A stretch of DNA of 64,000 bases from Endozoicomonas_A sp049275935. GTDB lineage: Bacteria > Pseudomonadota > Gammaproteobacteria > Pseudomonadales > Endozoicomonadaceae. The position numbers and the translations under genes are program-made. Below the pieces are notes generated by a model. That model saw only the letters and a list, made by a program, of their open reading frames with translations. It did not search any database and was not told where the DNA came from. The stretch is from positions 2,666,001 to 2,730,000 of the forward strand of contig NZ_CP184830.1 in the NCBI RefSeq assembly GCF_049275935.1, written 5' to 3'. The first letter of the stretch is position 1. Each line of letters opens with the position of its first letter. Of this stretch, positions 34,828-45,648 are shown one piece after another.

Positions 34828-37800
34828 ATGGATTTGCTCCCTATCAACGCAGGAAAAGTACAGGCGCCTTTTAACGACTCAAGGTTATCTGAAAATATTG
34901 ATAAGACAGGCAGCGCTTTTGCCAGAAAAGTGAGTATAAGTGAAGAGTTAATGCCCACGGATGTGGCTTCTGCAAAGTGGGTTGACGCGGACAATAATGA
35001 TTTCTCGCACAAGACCGGGCACAAACGGGCCGCTACTGATATTCTCCCGAAAATAATAGAGACAGAGCTGGAAACGCTGACCATTGAACCGGTAAAACGT
35101 CCGAAAATAGCTGCAACCGAAACAGCCCATTGGCCGGTCATTGATCAATCGTTGATTGAATCTACTCAGGTAGCGAAAACGGCCTTGCTTCAGCCTTATT
35201 CTCCTGACAGCATCGCGCCTCCTGCACAGGCAATTGCCCGCGAGGTTCATGGTGTTCAGCACAGTTGCCGGACGGCAATCTGGGCAGTAGCCCTGTTGCA
35301 ACAGCGTAAACTGCACGGCGATCGCCTGGCGCGGGAATTTCCCGACCAAATGATACCTCTGCTAATCAAAACCTGCCTGTTTCACGATACGGGCCGTGAA
35401 GGCGATGGGTTCGATACGTTGGAGTGGGAGCGGGCCAGTGCTGACAACCTGAGGGAACACCTGCGCAACTTCGGCGTGGATCAGTCCTTGGCCTGGCAGT
35501 GTGGTGAAGCCATTTGCCACAAGGATAATCCGAAGGGCTGCGAGCATCTGCCCGAGGCGATACAGACCCTGCGCAGTCTGCTCCACGATGCAGATACGCT
35601 GGATGTTATGCGGGTCAGAGAAAGTTTTTACATGGATCGGCTGGAGTGTTTTGCTACTTGTAAGGATGATCAGCAGAGGCAAGAATGGCGCCTGCTGGCC
35701 GAAGAGGTCTGTCAGGTGATTGCCAGGCAGGGTGACCTCTGGTACCCGACCAAGTTGCAGGACAGCAATACAGACCTCGAACATTTCTTCAGCATCGGTG
35801 ACCCCAGCTTGTGTGAAAACACCAAAAAGCAATGGGAGCACCACCCTTCACCCTTTAGTTACCAGTTGTTTAGCATAGGTGAGCAGTCCGGTGTTGTCCG
35901 GGAGTTGATTACGCCTTATACCGGACAGCTGACAGAACCACAGGAATCGTCCTTCTCTCTGGCAAAACTGACCCAGCAAAGTGTGGCCATGGAAGAATGC
36001 CGGAGCAGCACCTGGCCAGCAGGGCTTTACAACGACCCCGTTAGCCAACAGGTTTATGCCATCAAACCGGCGAGCTGTGAGCTAAGCGCCCGCAACCAGC
36101 TACTTATGGCCAACCTCGCCGGGCTGCTGGGCATCACAGTTCCGCAAAGCTTTGTCCATCAGGAAGAGGGTCATTTTTATGTAGTCAGTCCTGTTCCCAA
36201 ACAATGGCAGGGCAAGCTCAAAGGCGGGGAGGCAACGCTGCGCTCTATGGCTCCAGAGCAGTGGGCCAGATTAATGCTGATTAATGTCATTGTCGGTAAT
36301 GAAAATATGGTGAACAGTGCCTGGGAAGGCATTGAGCTGACCCCGGAAGGGGAGCCGGTCATGTTCCACTGGGATTATGCCGGGATGGCGACCCGCTACC
36401 CGTGCCCGGAGAAACCAGAGCCTGACCCCAAACCGGATGACTTTTCTTCCATGCCTTTGCTGCTGCAAAAACTGAGAAACCCTCAGGCACCTTCCATGAA
36501 CTCGTTGCTAATCTACAACCCTTGCGTCGATATTCTTGCACAATTAGAGGATGACTTACTGGGCCATACCTTGAAGGATATCTTGCGGCAGATTGACTGG
36601 CAGGTCCTGGACCGGCAGATCGAACACAGCGGTTTTCTGCCCGGTGACCGCAGCTGGTTACGGCAGACTATTCATGATCGTATTGCCTGGCTGACCACCC
36701 GCTTTCCCAACAGCCTGGAAGCGGGTGAGCGGGTATCCATGGCGGAATACAAGGCGATAGAGGCGGCGGGTATCCGTGGCGGTTGGCTGCCAGTCAAAGG
36801 CCCGGATATACGGGGCGGGCATATCGGTATCAGCCAGTTACTGGATGCCAATGGCCAACCCATCACCCGGATGACCCTCAAGTTGTCCCGGGAAGCGGGC
36901 AATAAACTGGCTGACAACCTGGCCCTGGAACGGGGATTGCACCGTCTGGCCAGCCGGGTTGAATATACCAACTCTGCCCTGAACAGATTTTACCGCGACT
37001 GGCGCAGTGATCTGACCAGCCTGGCCAAAGACTGTGACGGCATGGCGGAGCAGTTAACCAGAGATAAAACACGATGGCACGAAAAGGATCAGGATAGCAT
37101 TGCTAATACCGTGACGATTCTGCAGGACATTGCTAGCAAGTGCCGGGCGTCGTTAGCCGCCGATCTGCCGTCCATCGCAAAACTGCCAACCATCGAAACG
37201 CCTCTGCCTTTCCCGGCCTTACCGGCACGAGTCAGTTCAAGAATCGGCGAAGAAGTTGAAGCAAAAGTAGAGCTGGCTGAATTCAGCCACGGTTTTGCCA
37301 AATTGACAGGCCAGAAGGTCAGTTATTTGAGTCCGGAACAACTGAAGGTTACTCGCCTGAGTGCCTCACCGGTACGAGCCGTTGAGCTCGAATCGGTCGT
37401 CTGTGAAGGCGGCAGTATTCTGTTTTCTGCTCCGAACCTGCCAGAAGCCCTGAGCTTTGAAAATCAACTGACCCTCACCTTTGGGGGACACAGTAAATCG
37501 GTGGTTGAAGCATTGTTCAGGGAACTGGCAGGGCTGGGCCTTGGTGCGGAGCGACCGGATACCACCGACCTGGAGGAGCAATGGCTGGACGCCCTGGCTG
37601 ACTGCCATGGCTGCCTTGGTGATATGAACCTTACCGTGGCAGCGGATCTCAATGCGCCGGTAAACATCGGCAAAAAAGCGTTTCTTAAAGAATTGCTGAA
37701 CTTCAGTGACGAAGAACTGCTTGATTGGGAAATCCATTCTCGTATTCGCGCAGGACGTTGGGTGCAATTGCGTCCGGGGTTTCTCCATGGCATTTCGGCG

Positions 37801-39762
37801 ACCCCCGCCAGAAAGTTCTGCCCCGCGCACGATACAAAATTTTGTGCAGATCGGGAAGGAAAAGAAGAACGATTTGTGACCGATAGCCTGAAAAATGACG
37901 CTACCCTGAGTTCCTTTGAACGACGTACTCAGATCGGGATAGAACCCGCTTGGCATATCCATCCCAGCGCTTCGTTGGCCAGAATGAAATGCGACACCGG
38001 TTATGCATTTACCCGAATCATCGAGGACGGCGAGCTGGCGGATTATTCAGAGCGGATTCATGAAGATGGGATCATGTGTATGAAATTGACTTCTGAAACA
38101 CTCGGCCGTATGGATGCAGAAGTTTATGATAATCAATGCCAGTTTAATAAGGCTCTTGGTTTGGACGCCTTTGCTCGTAATGAGAAAATCATCAAGCAGT
38201 CAAACTGTGACTACCAGAGTTTGATTCAGCTCAATAATCCAGCTAATCCACAGGAGACTCGTTTTTCCAACCCTCTGTCCTTGTTTGACGAGTTGAACCT
38301 GCTTGATATCAGCTCTAGCGAAAGTCAGCGGCAATTGTTGTCTATTTTGAAGAAACGCTTTAGCCACTGGCCTGATGGGCGTCCGCTGGAACAGCTTTTT
38401 CGGAAATCCTGGTCAGCCCACTACCATGAGTTAATCTCCGAAGACAGTTCGGTTGACGAAAACATTAAAAATCTCATCAAGGTCTTTGGTGAAAAGGGTA
38501 TTCAGTCGCTGCTTGAGCAAAACCCAAAACTGTTGGAGGGAAGATTGGATTCCCTGGATGGTATAGAGCCGAAAGGGAGCCTGCATAAGGGATGGATCAA
38601 GCGTAAATTAACCGGGATTGATTTCAGCCGCTGTTCAATGAACGGCACGGTGTTGAAATCCGTTTCATTTGACGAGTGTAAATTCAATACAGAGCTGTTA
38701 AACAGTGCCATTATTGAAGATGGTACTTTCACCAACTGTTCTTTTGAAGGTAAGCGGTTTTCATCATCGATATTAGACAATGCCCGTTTTGACGTTGAAA
38801 GTAATAAGGATGGCCGGGTATGTGAAAGTACACACCGGCTTTCCCAAATCCTGTATCAATCGTGTGTTAATGATGACAATAAGTTCAATCTGAAACAATG
38901 GCTGGAAGTGATGGGGAAAAGTCATTGTCTGCGCTGCGGTCCAACACCATTGGACGATTTGAGTCGGGATATTCTATCCCAACATATTGAAATAATTAAA
39001 AAAAGTTATCCACAGCAACTTTCTGATATTATTTATGGGTTTTTTTCCATTAGATTTGAAAATGCTGCCAATGCAATAAGTTTTGTTGAAAATAACCCGA
39101 AATTCTATGATCGCAAGATCAAAGATCTTAAAGACTTGTATTTTGAGTTCAGAACCATCTTCCTGAAAGAAGGAGAATATTGTAGTCAAGGTAGTCCATT
39201 TGCACACTTATTTGGCCTCCATAATGTTAAACGCGATGATTATTCCCGGGAAGCGGTTTTGGCGTTGATGTTAAATGTTATTAACCTTGTTCTATTTCCT
39301 GAAGCCAATGATAAATACATAGACTTTGGCATCAATGGCAACAGCGCGGATGACCATTGCTTGAAGGCTATTCCAGAGGTAAGTGGCGGAAGTACACAAA
39401 GCCACTCAATCTCATGCCCGGAAACAGATGATGAGTCTCTGGATAGAATGAAACGTTACAAAGCCCATCTTTGTATGCATCGCCTTACAGAGTATCGGGA
39501 ATATATTCATCAATTCTGGGAAGAATGCTCTGAAAAGAGTCAAGTAACAATAGCCAAACACTGTTTGCTTCATCAAAATGTTGTCGTTAGCCCCTTAACA
39601 ACCAGGGCATTTTTTAAGTTATTGTCTAAAGAACACTGCGAGAAAAATTGGCGCGACATCTATCTCGCTAACATGAGTAAGCATATAGGAATTGAGTATA
39701 AGTGGCGTATGTTGCTTGTGGATAAAATTGGGGAATGGGCCAAAACCACCAAATTTTATTAA
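34828..39762 (+). CDS. Giant SidE-phosphodiesterase-like effector, copy 2 (1644 aa)
   Basis: Intact paralog. The first ~270 residues are nearly identical to copy 1, including the HD-like motifs. From ~800 on it switches to a different type shared with copy 5: RIGEEVEAKVELAEF, SASPVRAVELESVVCEGG, FCADREGKEERF, and a four-residue insertion (NPANPQETRF). This makes it a mosaic. The kinase-like lobe reads VIVGNENMVNS and HWDYAG; the pentapeptide-like block is IDFSRCSMNGTVLKSVSFDE. It ends TTKFY. The gap to copy 3 is short and contains the hairpin CCTGCC-ATTC-GGCAGG (39789-39804), possibly a weak terminator. Confidence 0.75.
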   Translation: MDLLPINAGKVQAPFNDSRLSENIDKTGSAFARKVSISEELMPTDVASAKWVDADNNDFSHKTGHKRAATDILPKIIETELETLTIEPVKRPKIAATETAHWPVIDQSLIESTQVAKTALLQPYSPDSIAPPAQAIAREVHGVQHSCRTAIWAVALLQQRKLHGDRLAREFPDQMIPLLIKTCLFHDTGREGDGFDTLEWERASADNLREHLRNFGVDQSLAWQCGEAICHKDNPKGCEHLPEAIQTLRSLLHDADTLDVMRVRESFYMDRLECFATCKDDQQRQEWRLLAEEVCQVIARQGDLWYPTKLQDSNTDLEHFFSIGDPSLCENTKKQWEHHPSPFSYQLFSIGEQSGVVRELITPYTGQLTEPQESSFSLAKLTQQSVAMEECRSSTWPAGLYNDPVSQQVYAIKPASCELSARNQLLMANLAGLLGITVPQSFVHQEEGHFYVVSPVPKQWQGKLKGGEATLRSMAPEQWARLMLINVIVGNENMVNSAWEGIELTPEGEPVMFHWDYAGMATRYPCPEKPEPDPKPDDFSSMPLLLQKLRNPQAPSMNSLLIYNPCVDILAQLEDDLLGHTLKDILRQIDWQVLDRQIEHSGFLPGDRSWLRQTIHDRIAWLTTRFPNSLEAGERVSMAEYKAIEAAGIRGGWLPVKGPDIRGGHIGISQLLDANGQPITRMTLKLSREAGNKLADNLALERGLHRLASRVEYTNSALNRFYRDWRSDLTSLAKDCDGMAEQLTRDKTRWHEKDQDSIANTVTILQDIASKCRASLAADLPSIAKLPTIETPLPFPALPARVSSRIGEEVEAKVELAEFSHGFAKLTGQKVSYLSPEQLKVTRLSASPVRAVELESVVCEGGSILFSAPNLPEALSFENQLTLTFGGHSKSVVEALFRELAGLGLGAERPDTTDLEEQWLDALADCHGCLGDMNLTVAADLNAPVNIGKKAFLKELLNFSDEELLDWEIHSRIRAGRWVQLRPGFLHGISATPARKFCPAHDTKFCADREGKEERFVTDSLKNDATLSSFERRTQIGIEPAWHIHPSASLARMKCDTGYAFTRIIEDGELADYSERIHEDGIMCMKLTSETLGRMDAEVYDNQCQFNKALGLDAFARNEKIIKQSNCDYQSLIQLNNPANPQETRFSNPLSLFDELNLLDISSSESQRQLLSILKKRFSHWPDGRPLEQLFRKSWSAHYHELISEDSSVDENIKNLIKVFGEKGIQSLLEQNPKLLEGRLDSLDGIEPKGSLHKGWIKRKLTGIDFSRCSMNGTVLKSVSFDECKFNTELLNSAIIEDGTFTNCSFEGKRFSSSILDNARFDVESNKDGRVCESTHRLSQILYQSCVNDDNKFNLKQWLEVMGKSHCLRCGPTPLDDLSRDILSQHIEIIKKSYPQQLSDIIYGFFSIRFENAANAISFVENNPKFYDRKIKDLKDLYFEFRTIFLKEGEYCSQGSPFAHLFGLHNVKRDDYSREAVLALMLNVINLVLFPEANDKYIDFGINGNSADDHCLKAIPEVSGGSTQSHSISCPETDDESLDRMKRYKAHLCMHRLTEYREYIHQFWEECSEKSQVTIAKHCLLHQNVVVSPLTTRAFFKLLSKEHCEKNWRDIYLANMSKHIGIEYKWRMLLVDKIGEWAKTTKFY

Positions 39763-39852
39763 GTTCGAATGGCCTGCCCTCCTCAACACCTCCTGCCATT
39801 CGGCAGGTATGGAGCCAATCTTATAGTTTTCCCCAGTCTTCACAGAATGGAT

Positions 39853-39881
39853 GGAACTAACTGACTGGATAAACTGTCAAA
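39853..39881 (+). promoter_or_regulatory. ECF-type promoter, giant copy 3
   Basis: GGAACTA, 17 bases, TCAAA, 66 bases before the ATG at 39948. Confidence 0.55.
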
Positions 39882-39947
39882 ACTGTAATGGATTCGGTTT
39901 GACTCCAAAAGTTCAGAATTACAAGGACAGTAGTGAGGGCTAAAAAA

Positions 39948-42900
39948 ATGGATTTGCTCCCTATCAACGCAGGAAAAGTACGGGCGCCTTTTGAAGACTC
40001 AAGGTTATCTGAAAATATTGATAAGACAGGCAGCGCTTTTGCCAGAAAAGTGAGTATAAGTGAAGAGTTAATGCCCACAGATGTGGCTTCTGCAAAGTGG
40101 GTTGACGCAGACAATAATGATTTCTCGCACAAGATCGGGCACAAACGGGCCGCTACTGATATTCTCCCGAAAACAATAGAGACAGGTCTGGAAACGCTGA
40201 CCATTGAACCGGTAAAACGTCCGAAAATAGCTGCAACCGAAACAGCCCATTGGCCGGTCATTGATCCATCGTTGATTGAATCCACCCAGATAGCGAAAAC
40301 GGCCTTGCTTCAGCCTTATTCTCCTGACAGCATCGCGCCTCCTGCACAGGCAATTGCCCGCAAGGTTCATGGTGTCCAGCACAGTTGCCGGACGGCAATC
40401 TGGGCAGTAGCCCTGTTGCAACAGCGTAAACTGCACGGCGATCGCCTGGCGCGGGAATTTCCCGACCAAATGATACCCCTGCTGATTAAAGTCTGCCTGT
40501 TTCACGATACGGGTCGAGAAGGCGATGGAGACGATACGCTGGAGTGGGAGCGCGCCAGTGCTGACAACCTTAGGGAACACCTGCGTAACTGCGGCGTGGA
40601 TCAGTCCCTGGCCTGGCAGTGCGGTGAAGCCATTTGCCACAAGGATAATCCAGAGGGCTGCCAGCATCTGCCAGAAGCCATACAGACCCTGCGCAGTCTG
40701 CTCCATGACGCAGATACGCTGGATGTTATGCGGGTCAGAGACTTCTTTTACATGGATCGGCTGGAATGTTTCGCTGCCTCTGGGGATGACTATCAGAGGC
40801 AAGACTGGCGCCTGCTGGCCGAAGAGGTCTGCCAGGTGATTGTCAGGCAGGGTGACCTCTGGTACCCGATTAGATTGCAGGACAGACCCACAGACCGCGA
40901 GCATTTCTTCAGTATCGGTGACGCCAGCCGGTGCGAAAAAACTAAAAAGCAGTGGGAGCATCACCCTTCTCCCTTCAGTTATCAGCTCTTTAGCGTAGGT
41001 AAACAGTCCGCTGTTGTCCGGGGGCTGATTGCGCCTTATACCGGACAGCTGGCAGAACCATCGAAATCATCATTCTCCCTGGCAAAACTGAACCTGCCTG
41101 CTACCTATACGGAATGTCAGAACAGCTGGCCAGCGGGGCTTTACAGCGACCCCGTTGACCAACAGGTGTATTTCATCAAACCGGCGAGCTGTGAGCTTAG
41201 CGCCCGCAACCAGCTGCTGATGGCTAACCTTGCCGGGCTGCTGGGCATTACAGTTCCTCAAAGCTTTGTCCATGAAGAGCAGGGCCATTTTTATGTGGTC
41301 AGTTCTGTCCCCGGGGAATGGCAGGGCAAGCTCAAAGGCGGGGAGGCGACGCTGCGCTCTATGGCTCCAGAGCAGTGGGCCAGATTAATGCTGATTAATG
41401 TCATTGTCGGTAATGAAAATATGGTGAACAGTGCCTGGGAAGGCATTGAGCTGACCCCGGAAGGAGAGCCGGTCATGTTCCACTGGGATTATGCCGGGAT
41501 GGCGACCCGCTACCCGTGTCAGGAGAAACCAGAGCCTGACCCCAAACCGGATGACTTTTCTTCCATGCCCTTGCTGCTGCAAAAACTGAGAAACCCTCAG
41601 GCACCTCCCATGAACTCTTTGCCAATCTACAACCCTTGCGTCGATATTCTTGCACAATTAGAGGATGACTTACTGGGCCATACCTTGAAGGATATCTTGC
41701 GGCAGATTGACTGGCAGGCCCTGGACCGGCAGATCGAACACAGCGGCTTTCTGCCCGGTGACCGCAGCTGGTTACGGCAGACTATTCATGATCGTATTGC
41801 CTGGCTGACCACCCGCTTTCCCAACAGCCTGGAAGCGGGTGAGCGGGTATCCATGGCGGAATACAAGGCGATAGAGGCGGCGGGTATCCGTGGCGGTTGG
41901 CTGCCAGTCAAAGGCCGGGATATACGGGGCGGGCAGATCGGTATCAGCCAGTTACTGGATGCCAATGGCCAACCCATCACCCGGATGACCCTCAAGTTGT
42001 CCCGGGAAGCGGGCAATAAACTGGCTGACAACCTGGCCCTGGAACGGGGATTGCACCGTCTGGCCAGCCGAGTTAAATATACCAACTTTGCCCTGAATAA
42101 TCCCAAACACGCCCCGAACGACCATTACCGCGACTGGCGCAGTGACCTGACCAGCCTGGCCAATGACTGTGCCGACATGGCGGAACAGTTAACCAGAGAT
42201 AAAACACGATGGCACGCAAAGGATCGCAAGACCATTAATAAGACTGTGATCATTCTGCAGGACATTGTTAGCAAATGCCGGGCATCGTTAGCTACCAATG
42301 TGCCGTTTATTGCAGAACTGCCAGCCATCAAAACGCCTCTGCCTGCCCCGGTCTTGCCTGCAAGAGTGAGTTCAAGAACCGGTAAAGACGTTGAAGCGAA
42401 AGTGCAACTGGCTGAATTCAGCCACGGTTTTGCCAAATTGACAGGCCGGAGCGTCGGTTATTTGAGCCCGCAACAACTGAAGGCTGCCCACCTCCGCGCC
42501 CCACCGGTTCGGGCAGTAGAACTCGAATCGGCCGTCTGTGAAGGCGGCAGTATTCTGTTTTCTCCCCCAAGCCTGCCTCGAGCCCTGAGTTTTGAAAATC
42601 AACTGACCCTCACCTTTGGGGGACACAGTAAAACGGTGGTTGAAGCATTGTTCAGGGAACTGGCAGAGCTGGGTATTGGTGGGGAGCGACCAGATATCCT
42701 TGATCTGGAGGAGCAATGGCTGGACGCCCTGGCCGACTACCATGGCTGTCTGGGTGATATGAATCTTGCCGTGGCAGCGGATATCAATACCCCGGTAAAC
42801 ACCGGCAAAAAAGCCTTTATTAGAGAATTACTGAATTTCAGTGACGAAGAATTGCTCGATTGGGAAATCCATTATCGTATTCGCGCGGGACGTCTGGTGT

Positions 42901-44837
42901 ATTACCGCCCGGGGCTGCCCCATGGTATTGAGGTCAATCCCGTCAGGCAGTTCTGCCCCGGGCACGAGTTAGACTTTTGTGCGCAGCAGCAACAGAAAAG
43001 TGAACAGATTGTGACCAGCCTGAGAAATGAAGCGGCTCTGAACTCCTTTGAACGACGAACTCAGATCGGGATAAAACCGCTTTGGCATATTGCTGCCAAG
43101 GCTTCGGCGCGCAGGATGAACTGCGACACTGAATATACATTTTCCCGAATCATGGAGGAGCTGGCGGATAATTCCAAGTCTATAAATGGCAGGGCCATGC
43201 ACATGCGTTTCACTTCTGCAACACTGGGCCGTACGGATGCACAAATTTATAGAGATGACGGCCAATGTTTTGGGGATTTCTTCGGTTTGGAGGCTTTCGC
43301 CCGTAATGAGAAAATCATTGCGCAATCAACTGATGACTACAGAAGTGTGATTCAGCACGATAAGTCACAGGAAACTCGTTTTTCCAACCCTTTATCTTTG
43401 CTTGACGAGTTGAACAGAATTGAGATCAGTTCTCCCGAAAAACAGCGGCAACTGTTCGGTACACTAAAGCAACGCTTCAGCCACTGGCCCGACGGGCGCC
43501 CGCTGGAACAGCTTTTTCAGCAGCCCTGTTCCCATCAGTCAACCCGCAAAGAGAGCAAAGTTGCCGAAGAGATCGAAGGTCTCGTCAAGTGTTGTGGTGA
43601 AGAGTACAGACAGTGGCTGTTTGAGCAAAATCCACATCTCTTGGAGGGCAAGCTGGATTCCCTGGATGGTATTAAGCTGGACGGGATTCAGCATACTTTT
43701 AAAGGGATGGATTTCAGTCGCTGTTCAATGGAGGGTACAGTTCTGCAATCCGTTGTATTTCAGAAATGCAAATTCAATACAGAGCTGTTAAACAGCGCTA
43801 CTGTCGAAAATGGCTTTTTCAGCGAATGTTCTTTTGAAGGCAAGCGGCTTTTATCCTCGCTATTGGACAATGTTCGTTTTGTCCCTGAAAGGGATATAGA
43901 AGGCCTGGTGTATGAAAGTACACGGAAGCTTTCCAGAATCCTGTATGAGTCGTGTGTTAATCAGAACAATGAGTTCAATCTGAAACAATGGCTGGAGGTG
44001 ATGGGGGAAAGTGACTGTCTACGCGGTCACTCAACACCGCTGGATGAGTTAAGCCGGGATATTCTGTCCCAACATATTGATGAAATTAAAAAAACATATC
44101 CACAGCAACTTTGTGAAATTATTTATGCACTTTTCTCCATTAAATTTAAAAGTTCTACCAATGCAATAAATTTTGTCTCGAGTAATCCGGAATTCTATCG
44201 ACGCCCAATCAAAGATCTCAAAGATTTGTATTTTGAATTCAGAACCATCTTCCTGAAAGAAGGAGATTATAAGAACTCGTCAGGTGATCCATTTGATGAA
44301 TTATGCGCCCCCTATATCCTCGAACACAATGATTTTTCCCGGGAAGCGGTTTTGGCGTTGATGTTAAATGTTATTAACCTTGTTCTATTCCCGGAATCCA
44401 GTGGTCAATACATAGACTTTGGCGTCAATGCCAACAGCGCGGATGACCATTGCCTGAAGGCCATTCCTGAGGTAAGTAGTGAAAGTACACAAAGCAACAT
44501 GGATGATCTGCCTTTGGTTAAAATGCAAGGTTACAAAGCTCATCTTTGTTACTTTCGCCTCAAAGAGTATCGGAACTATATTCATAAATTCTGGGAACAA
44601 TGCTCAGAGAAGAGTCAATTCACAATAGCCAGACACTGTTTGCGCCATCAAAATGTTGCCGTTAGTCCCTCAACAACCAGAGAATTTTTAAATTTGTTGT
44701 CTGAAGAAGACGGTGAGGAAAATTGGCATGAAATCTATGCCGCTAACATGAGAAAACATAAAAAAAATCAGAAAGAGTGGGACCTCTTGTTTAAGAAATA
44801 TTTTGGCAAGCAGGGTAAAGGCAACAGTTATTATTGA
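39948..44837 (+). CDS. Giant SidE-phosphodiesterase-like effector, copy 3 (1629 aa)
   Basis: Intact paralog, shortest of the complete ones. The N-terminal ~100 residues follow copies 1 and 2. It has an insertion after residue ~715 (FALNNPKHAPNDHYRDW) shared in kind with copies 4 and 6 but absent from 1, 2 and 5. The HD-like motifs are intact (FHDTGREGDGDD, LLHDADTLDVMRVRD). Residues ~450-690 are almost identical at the DNA level to copy 2. The pentapeptide-like segment is MDFSRCSMEGTVLQSVVFQK. It ends GNSYY. The long gap downstream to copy 4 holds a mobile repeat. Confidence 0.75.
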   Translation: MDLLPINAGKVRAPFEDSRLSENIDKTGSAFARKVSISEELMPTDVASAKWVDADNNDFSHKIGHKRAATDILPKTIETGLETLTIEPVKRPKIAATETAHWPVIDPSLIESTQIAKTALLQPYSPDSIAPPAQAIARKVHGVQHSCRTAIWAVALLQQRKLHGDRLAREFPDQMIPLLIKVCLFHDTGREGDGDDTLEWERASADNLREHLRNCGVDQSLAWQCGEAICHKDNPEGCQHLPEAIQTLRSLLHDADTLDVMRVRDFFYMDRLECFAASGDDYQRQDWRLLAEEVCQVIVRQGDLWYPIRLQDRPTDREHFFSIGDASRCEKTKKQWEHHPSPFSYQLFSVGKQSAVVRGLIAPYTGQLAEPSKSSFSLAKLNLPATYTECQNSWPAGLYSDPVDQQVYFIKPASCELSARNQLLMANLAGLLGITVPQSFVHEEQGHFYVVSSVPGEWQGKLKGGEATLRSMAPEQWARLMLINVIVGNENMVNSAWEGIELTPEGEPVMFHWDYAGMATRYPCQEKPEPDPKPDDFSSMPLLLQKLRNPQAPPMNSLPIYNPCVDILAQLEDDLLGHTLKDILRQIDWQALDRQIEHSGFLPGDRSWLRQTIHDRIAWLTTRFPNSLEAGERVSMAEYKAIEAAGIRGGWLPVKGRDIRGGQIGISQLLDANGQPITRMTLKLSREAGNKLADNLALERGLHRLASRVKYTNFALNNPKHAPNDHYRDWRSDLTSLANDCADMAEQLTRDKTRWHAKDRKTINKTVIILQDIVSKCRASLATNVPFIAELPAIKTPLPAPVLPARVSSRTGKDVEAKVQLAEFSHGFAKLTGRSVGYLSPQQLKAAHLRAPPVRAVELESAVCEGGSILFSPPSLPRALSFENQLTLTFGGHSKTVVEALFRELAELGIGGERPDILDLEEQWLDALADYHGCLGDMNLAVAADINTPVNTGKKAFIRELLNFSDEELLDWEIHYRIRAGRLVYYRPGLPHGIEVNPVRQFCPGHELDFCAQQQQKSEQIVTSLRNEAALNSFERRTQIGIKPLWHIAAKASARRMNCDTEYTFSRIMEELADNSKSINGRAMHMRFTSATLGRTDAQIYRDDGQCFGDFFGLEAFARNEKIIAQSTDDYRSVIQHDKSQETRFSNPLSLLDELNRIEISSPEKQRQLFGTLKQRFSHWPDGRPLEQLFQQPCSHQSTRKESKVAEEIEGLVKCCGEEYRQWLFEQNPHLLEGKLDSLDGIKLDGIQHTFKGMDFSRCSMEGTVLQSVVFQKCKFNTELLNSATVENGFFSECSFEGKRLLSSLLDNVRFVPERDIEGLVYESTRKLSRILYESCVNQNNEFNLKQWLEVMGESDCLRGHSTPLDELSRDILSQHIDEIKKTYPQQLCEIIYALFSIKFKSSTNAINFVSSNPEFYRRPIKDLKDLYFEFRTIFLKEGDYKNSSGDPFDELCAPYILEHNDFSREAVLALMLNVINLVLFPESSGQYIDFGVNANSADDHCLKAIPEVSSESTQSNMDDLPLVKMQGYKAHLCYFRLKEYRNYIHKFWEQCSEKSQFTIARHCLRHQNVAVSPSTTREFLNLLSEEDGEENWHEIYAANMRKHKKNQKEWDLLFKKYFGKQGKGNSYY

Positions 44838-45242
44838 GTTCGAATTGCCTGCCTTACCCAATGTTGCACTTTTGCCAATAGACAACAGGCTCGTGACACT
44901 CCCCGCCTTGTCAGGCGAGGCTTCTGACTTCACAGGCTACAGCCAGCCTATAGCGACTGGACTTACACAGAAGCCTCCATCAGCAGTAACCGGGTGCCCC
45001 TCGGTTATTTATTGGTCTTTTGTTTGATTTGCCGCAGCCTCAACGGGTCACTCAGGTATGGGCTCGTCTGGTTCTTCAAGGGCGGTTGGGCAGTTGTCTC
45101 TGCCTTAATTTTTTGTTAACAGTGCTTGGTTTTCGTCACCGTGAGTCTCTGCATAGAGACAGACCGATGGAAAATATAACCAACCACGTACAAATACTCA
45201 ACCGGAACGCTCTGCGTTCCCGTCTTATATCCCCGCCCGATT
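44838..45242. other. Gap between giant copies 3 and 4, left part
   Basis: About 400 bases without a convincing gene. It contains a GC-rich hairpin (CGCCTTGTCAGGCG near 44904), short repeats such as GTCTCTGCATAGAGAC near 45151, and a CGTCTTATATC(C/T)CCGCC piece also seen at 25580. It looks like stacked remnants of mobile elements. Confidence 0.5.
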
Positions 45243-45482
45243 GAGGGTGTCGCAAAACTCTGGTTCCCGCCTTCACCCCCGTCATTCCCGATTTCATTCT
45301 CGTCATTCCCGCGAAGGCGGGAATCCACACTGACTTACCACCAGAACCATACTGCCCGGTGTTCCCCTGGCCTTGTCATCCCCGAGAAGGCAGAGATCCA
45401 CCGTTGGCGCTGGATTCCCGCCTTCGCGGGAATGACGACTTCAGAGCGTGAGAACGAGCTGTTGAAGTTTTGCGACACCCTC
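45243..45482. mobile_element. MITE with 17-bp perfect terminal inverted repeats
   Basis: GAGGGTGTCGCAAAACT (45243-45259) and AGTTTTGCGACACCCTC (45466-45482) are perfect inverted copies; GATT flanks both sides as a likely target duplication. Inside are two opposed copies of ATTCCCGCGAAGGCGGGAAT (about 45305 and 45415), a hairpin repeat similar to the dRS3-type repeats of other bacteria. No ORF. Confidence 0.8.
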
Positions 45483-45553
45483 GATTGGGCGAGGGTTTAC
45501 GACGATTTTGCTAAGCCAATCTTATAGTTTTGCCCAGTCTTCACAGAATGAAT

Positions 45554-45582
45554 GGAACTAACTGACTGGATAAACTGTCTAA
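45554..45582 (+). promoter_or_regulatory. ECF-type promoter, giant copy 4
   Basis: GGAACTA, 17 bases, TCTAA, 66 bases before the ATG at 45649. Confidence 0.55.
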
Positions 45583-45648
45583 GGTTCAATCGATTCGGTT
45601 TGACTCAAGAAGGTCAATATTACAAGGACAGTAGTGAGGGCTAAAAAA

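Noticed and set aside
40068..40964. Long minus-strand open frames opposite each giant gene (for example 298 and 324 codons)
   Set aside because: They recur at the same relative position in each copy, contain biased Leu/Gln/Arg-rich antisense composition, and lack ribosome sites. They are antisense shadows of a conserved coding region.
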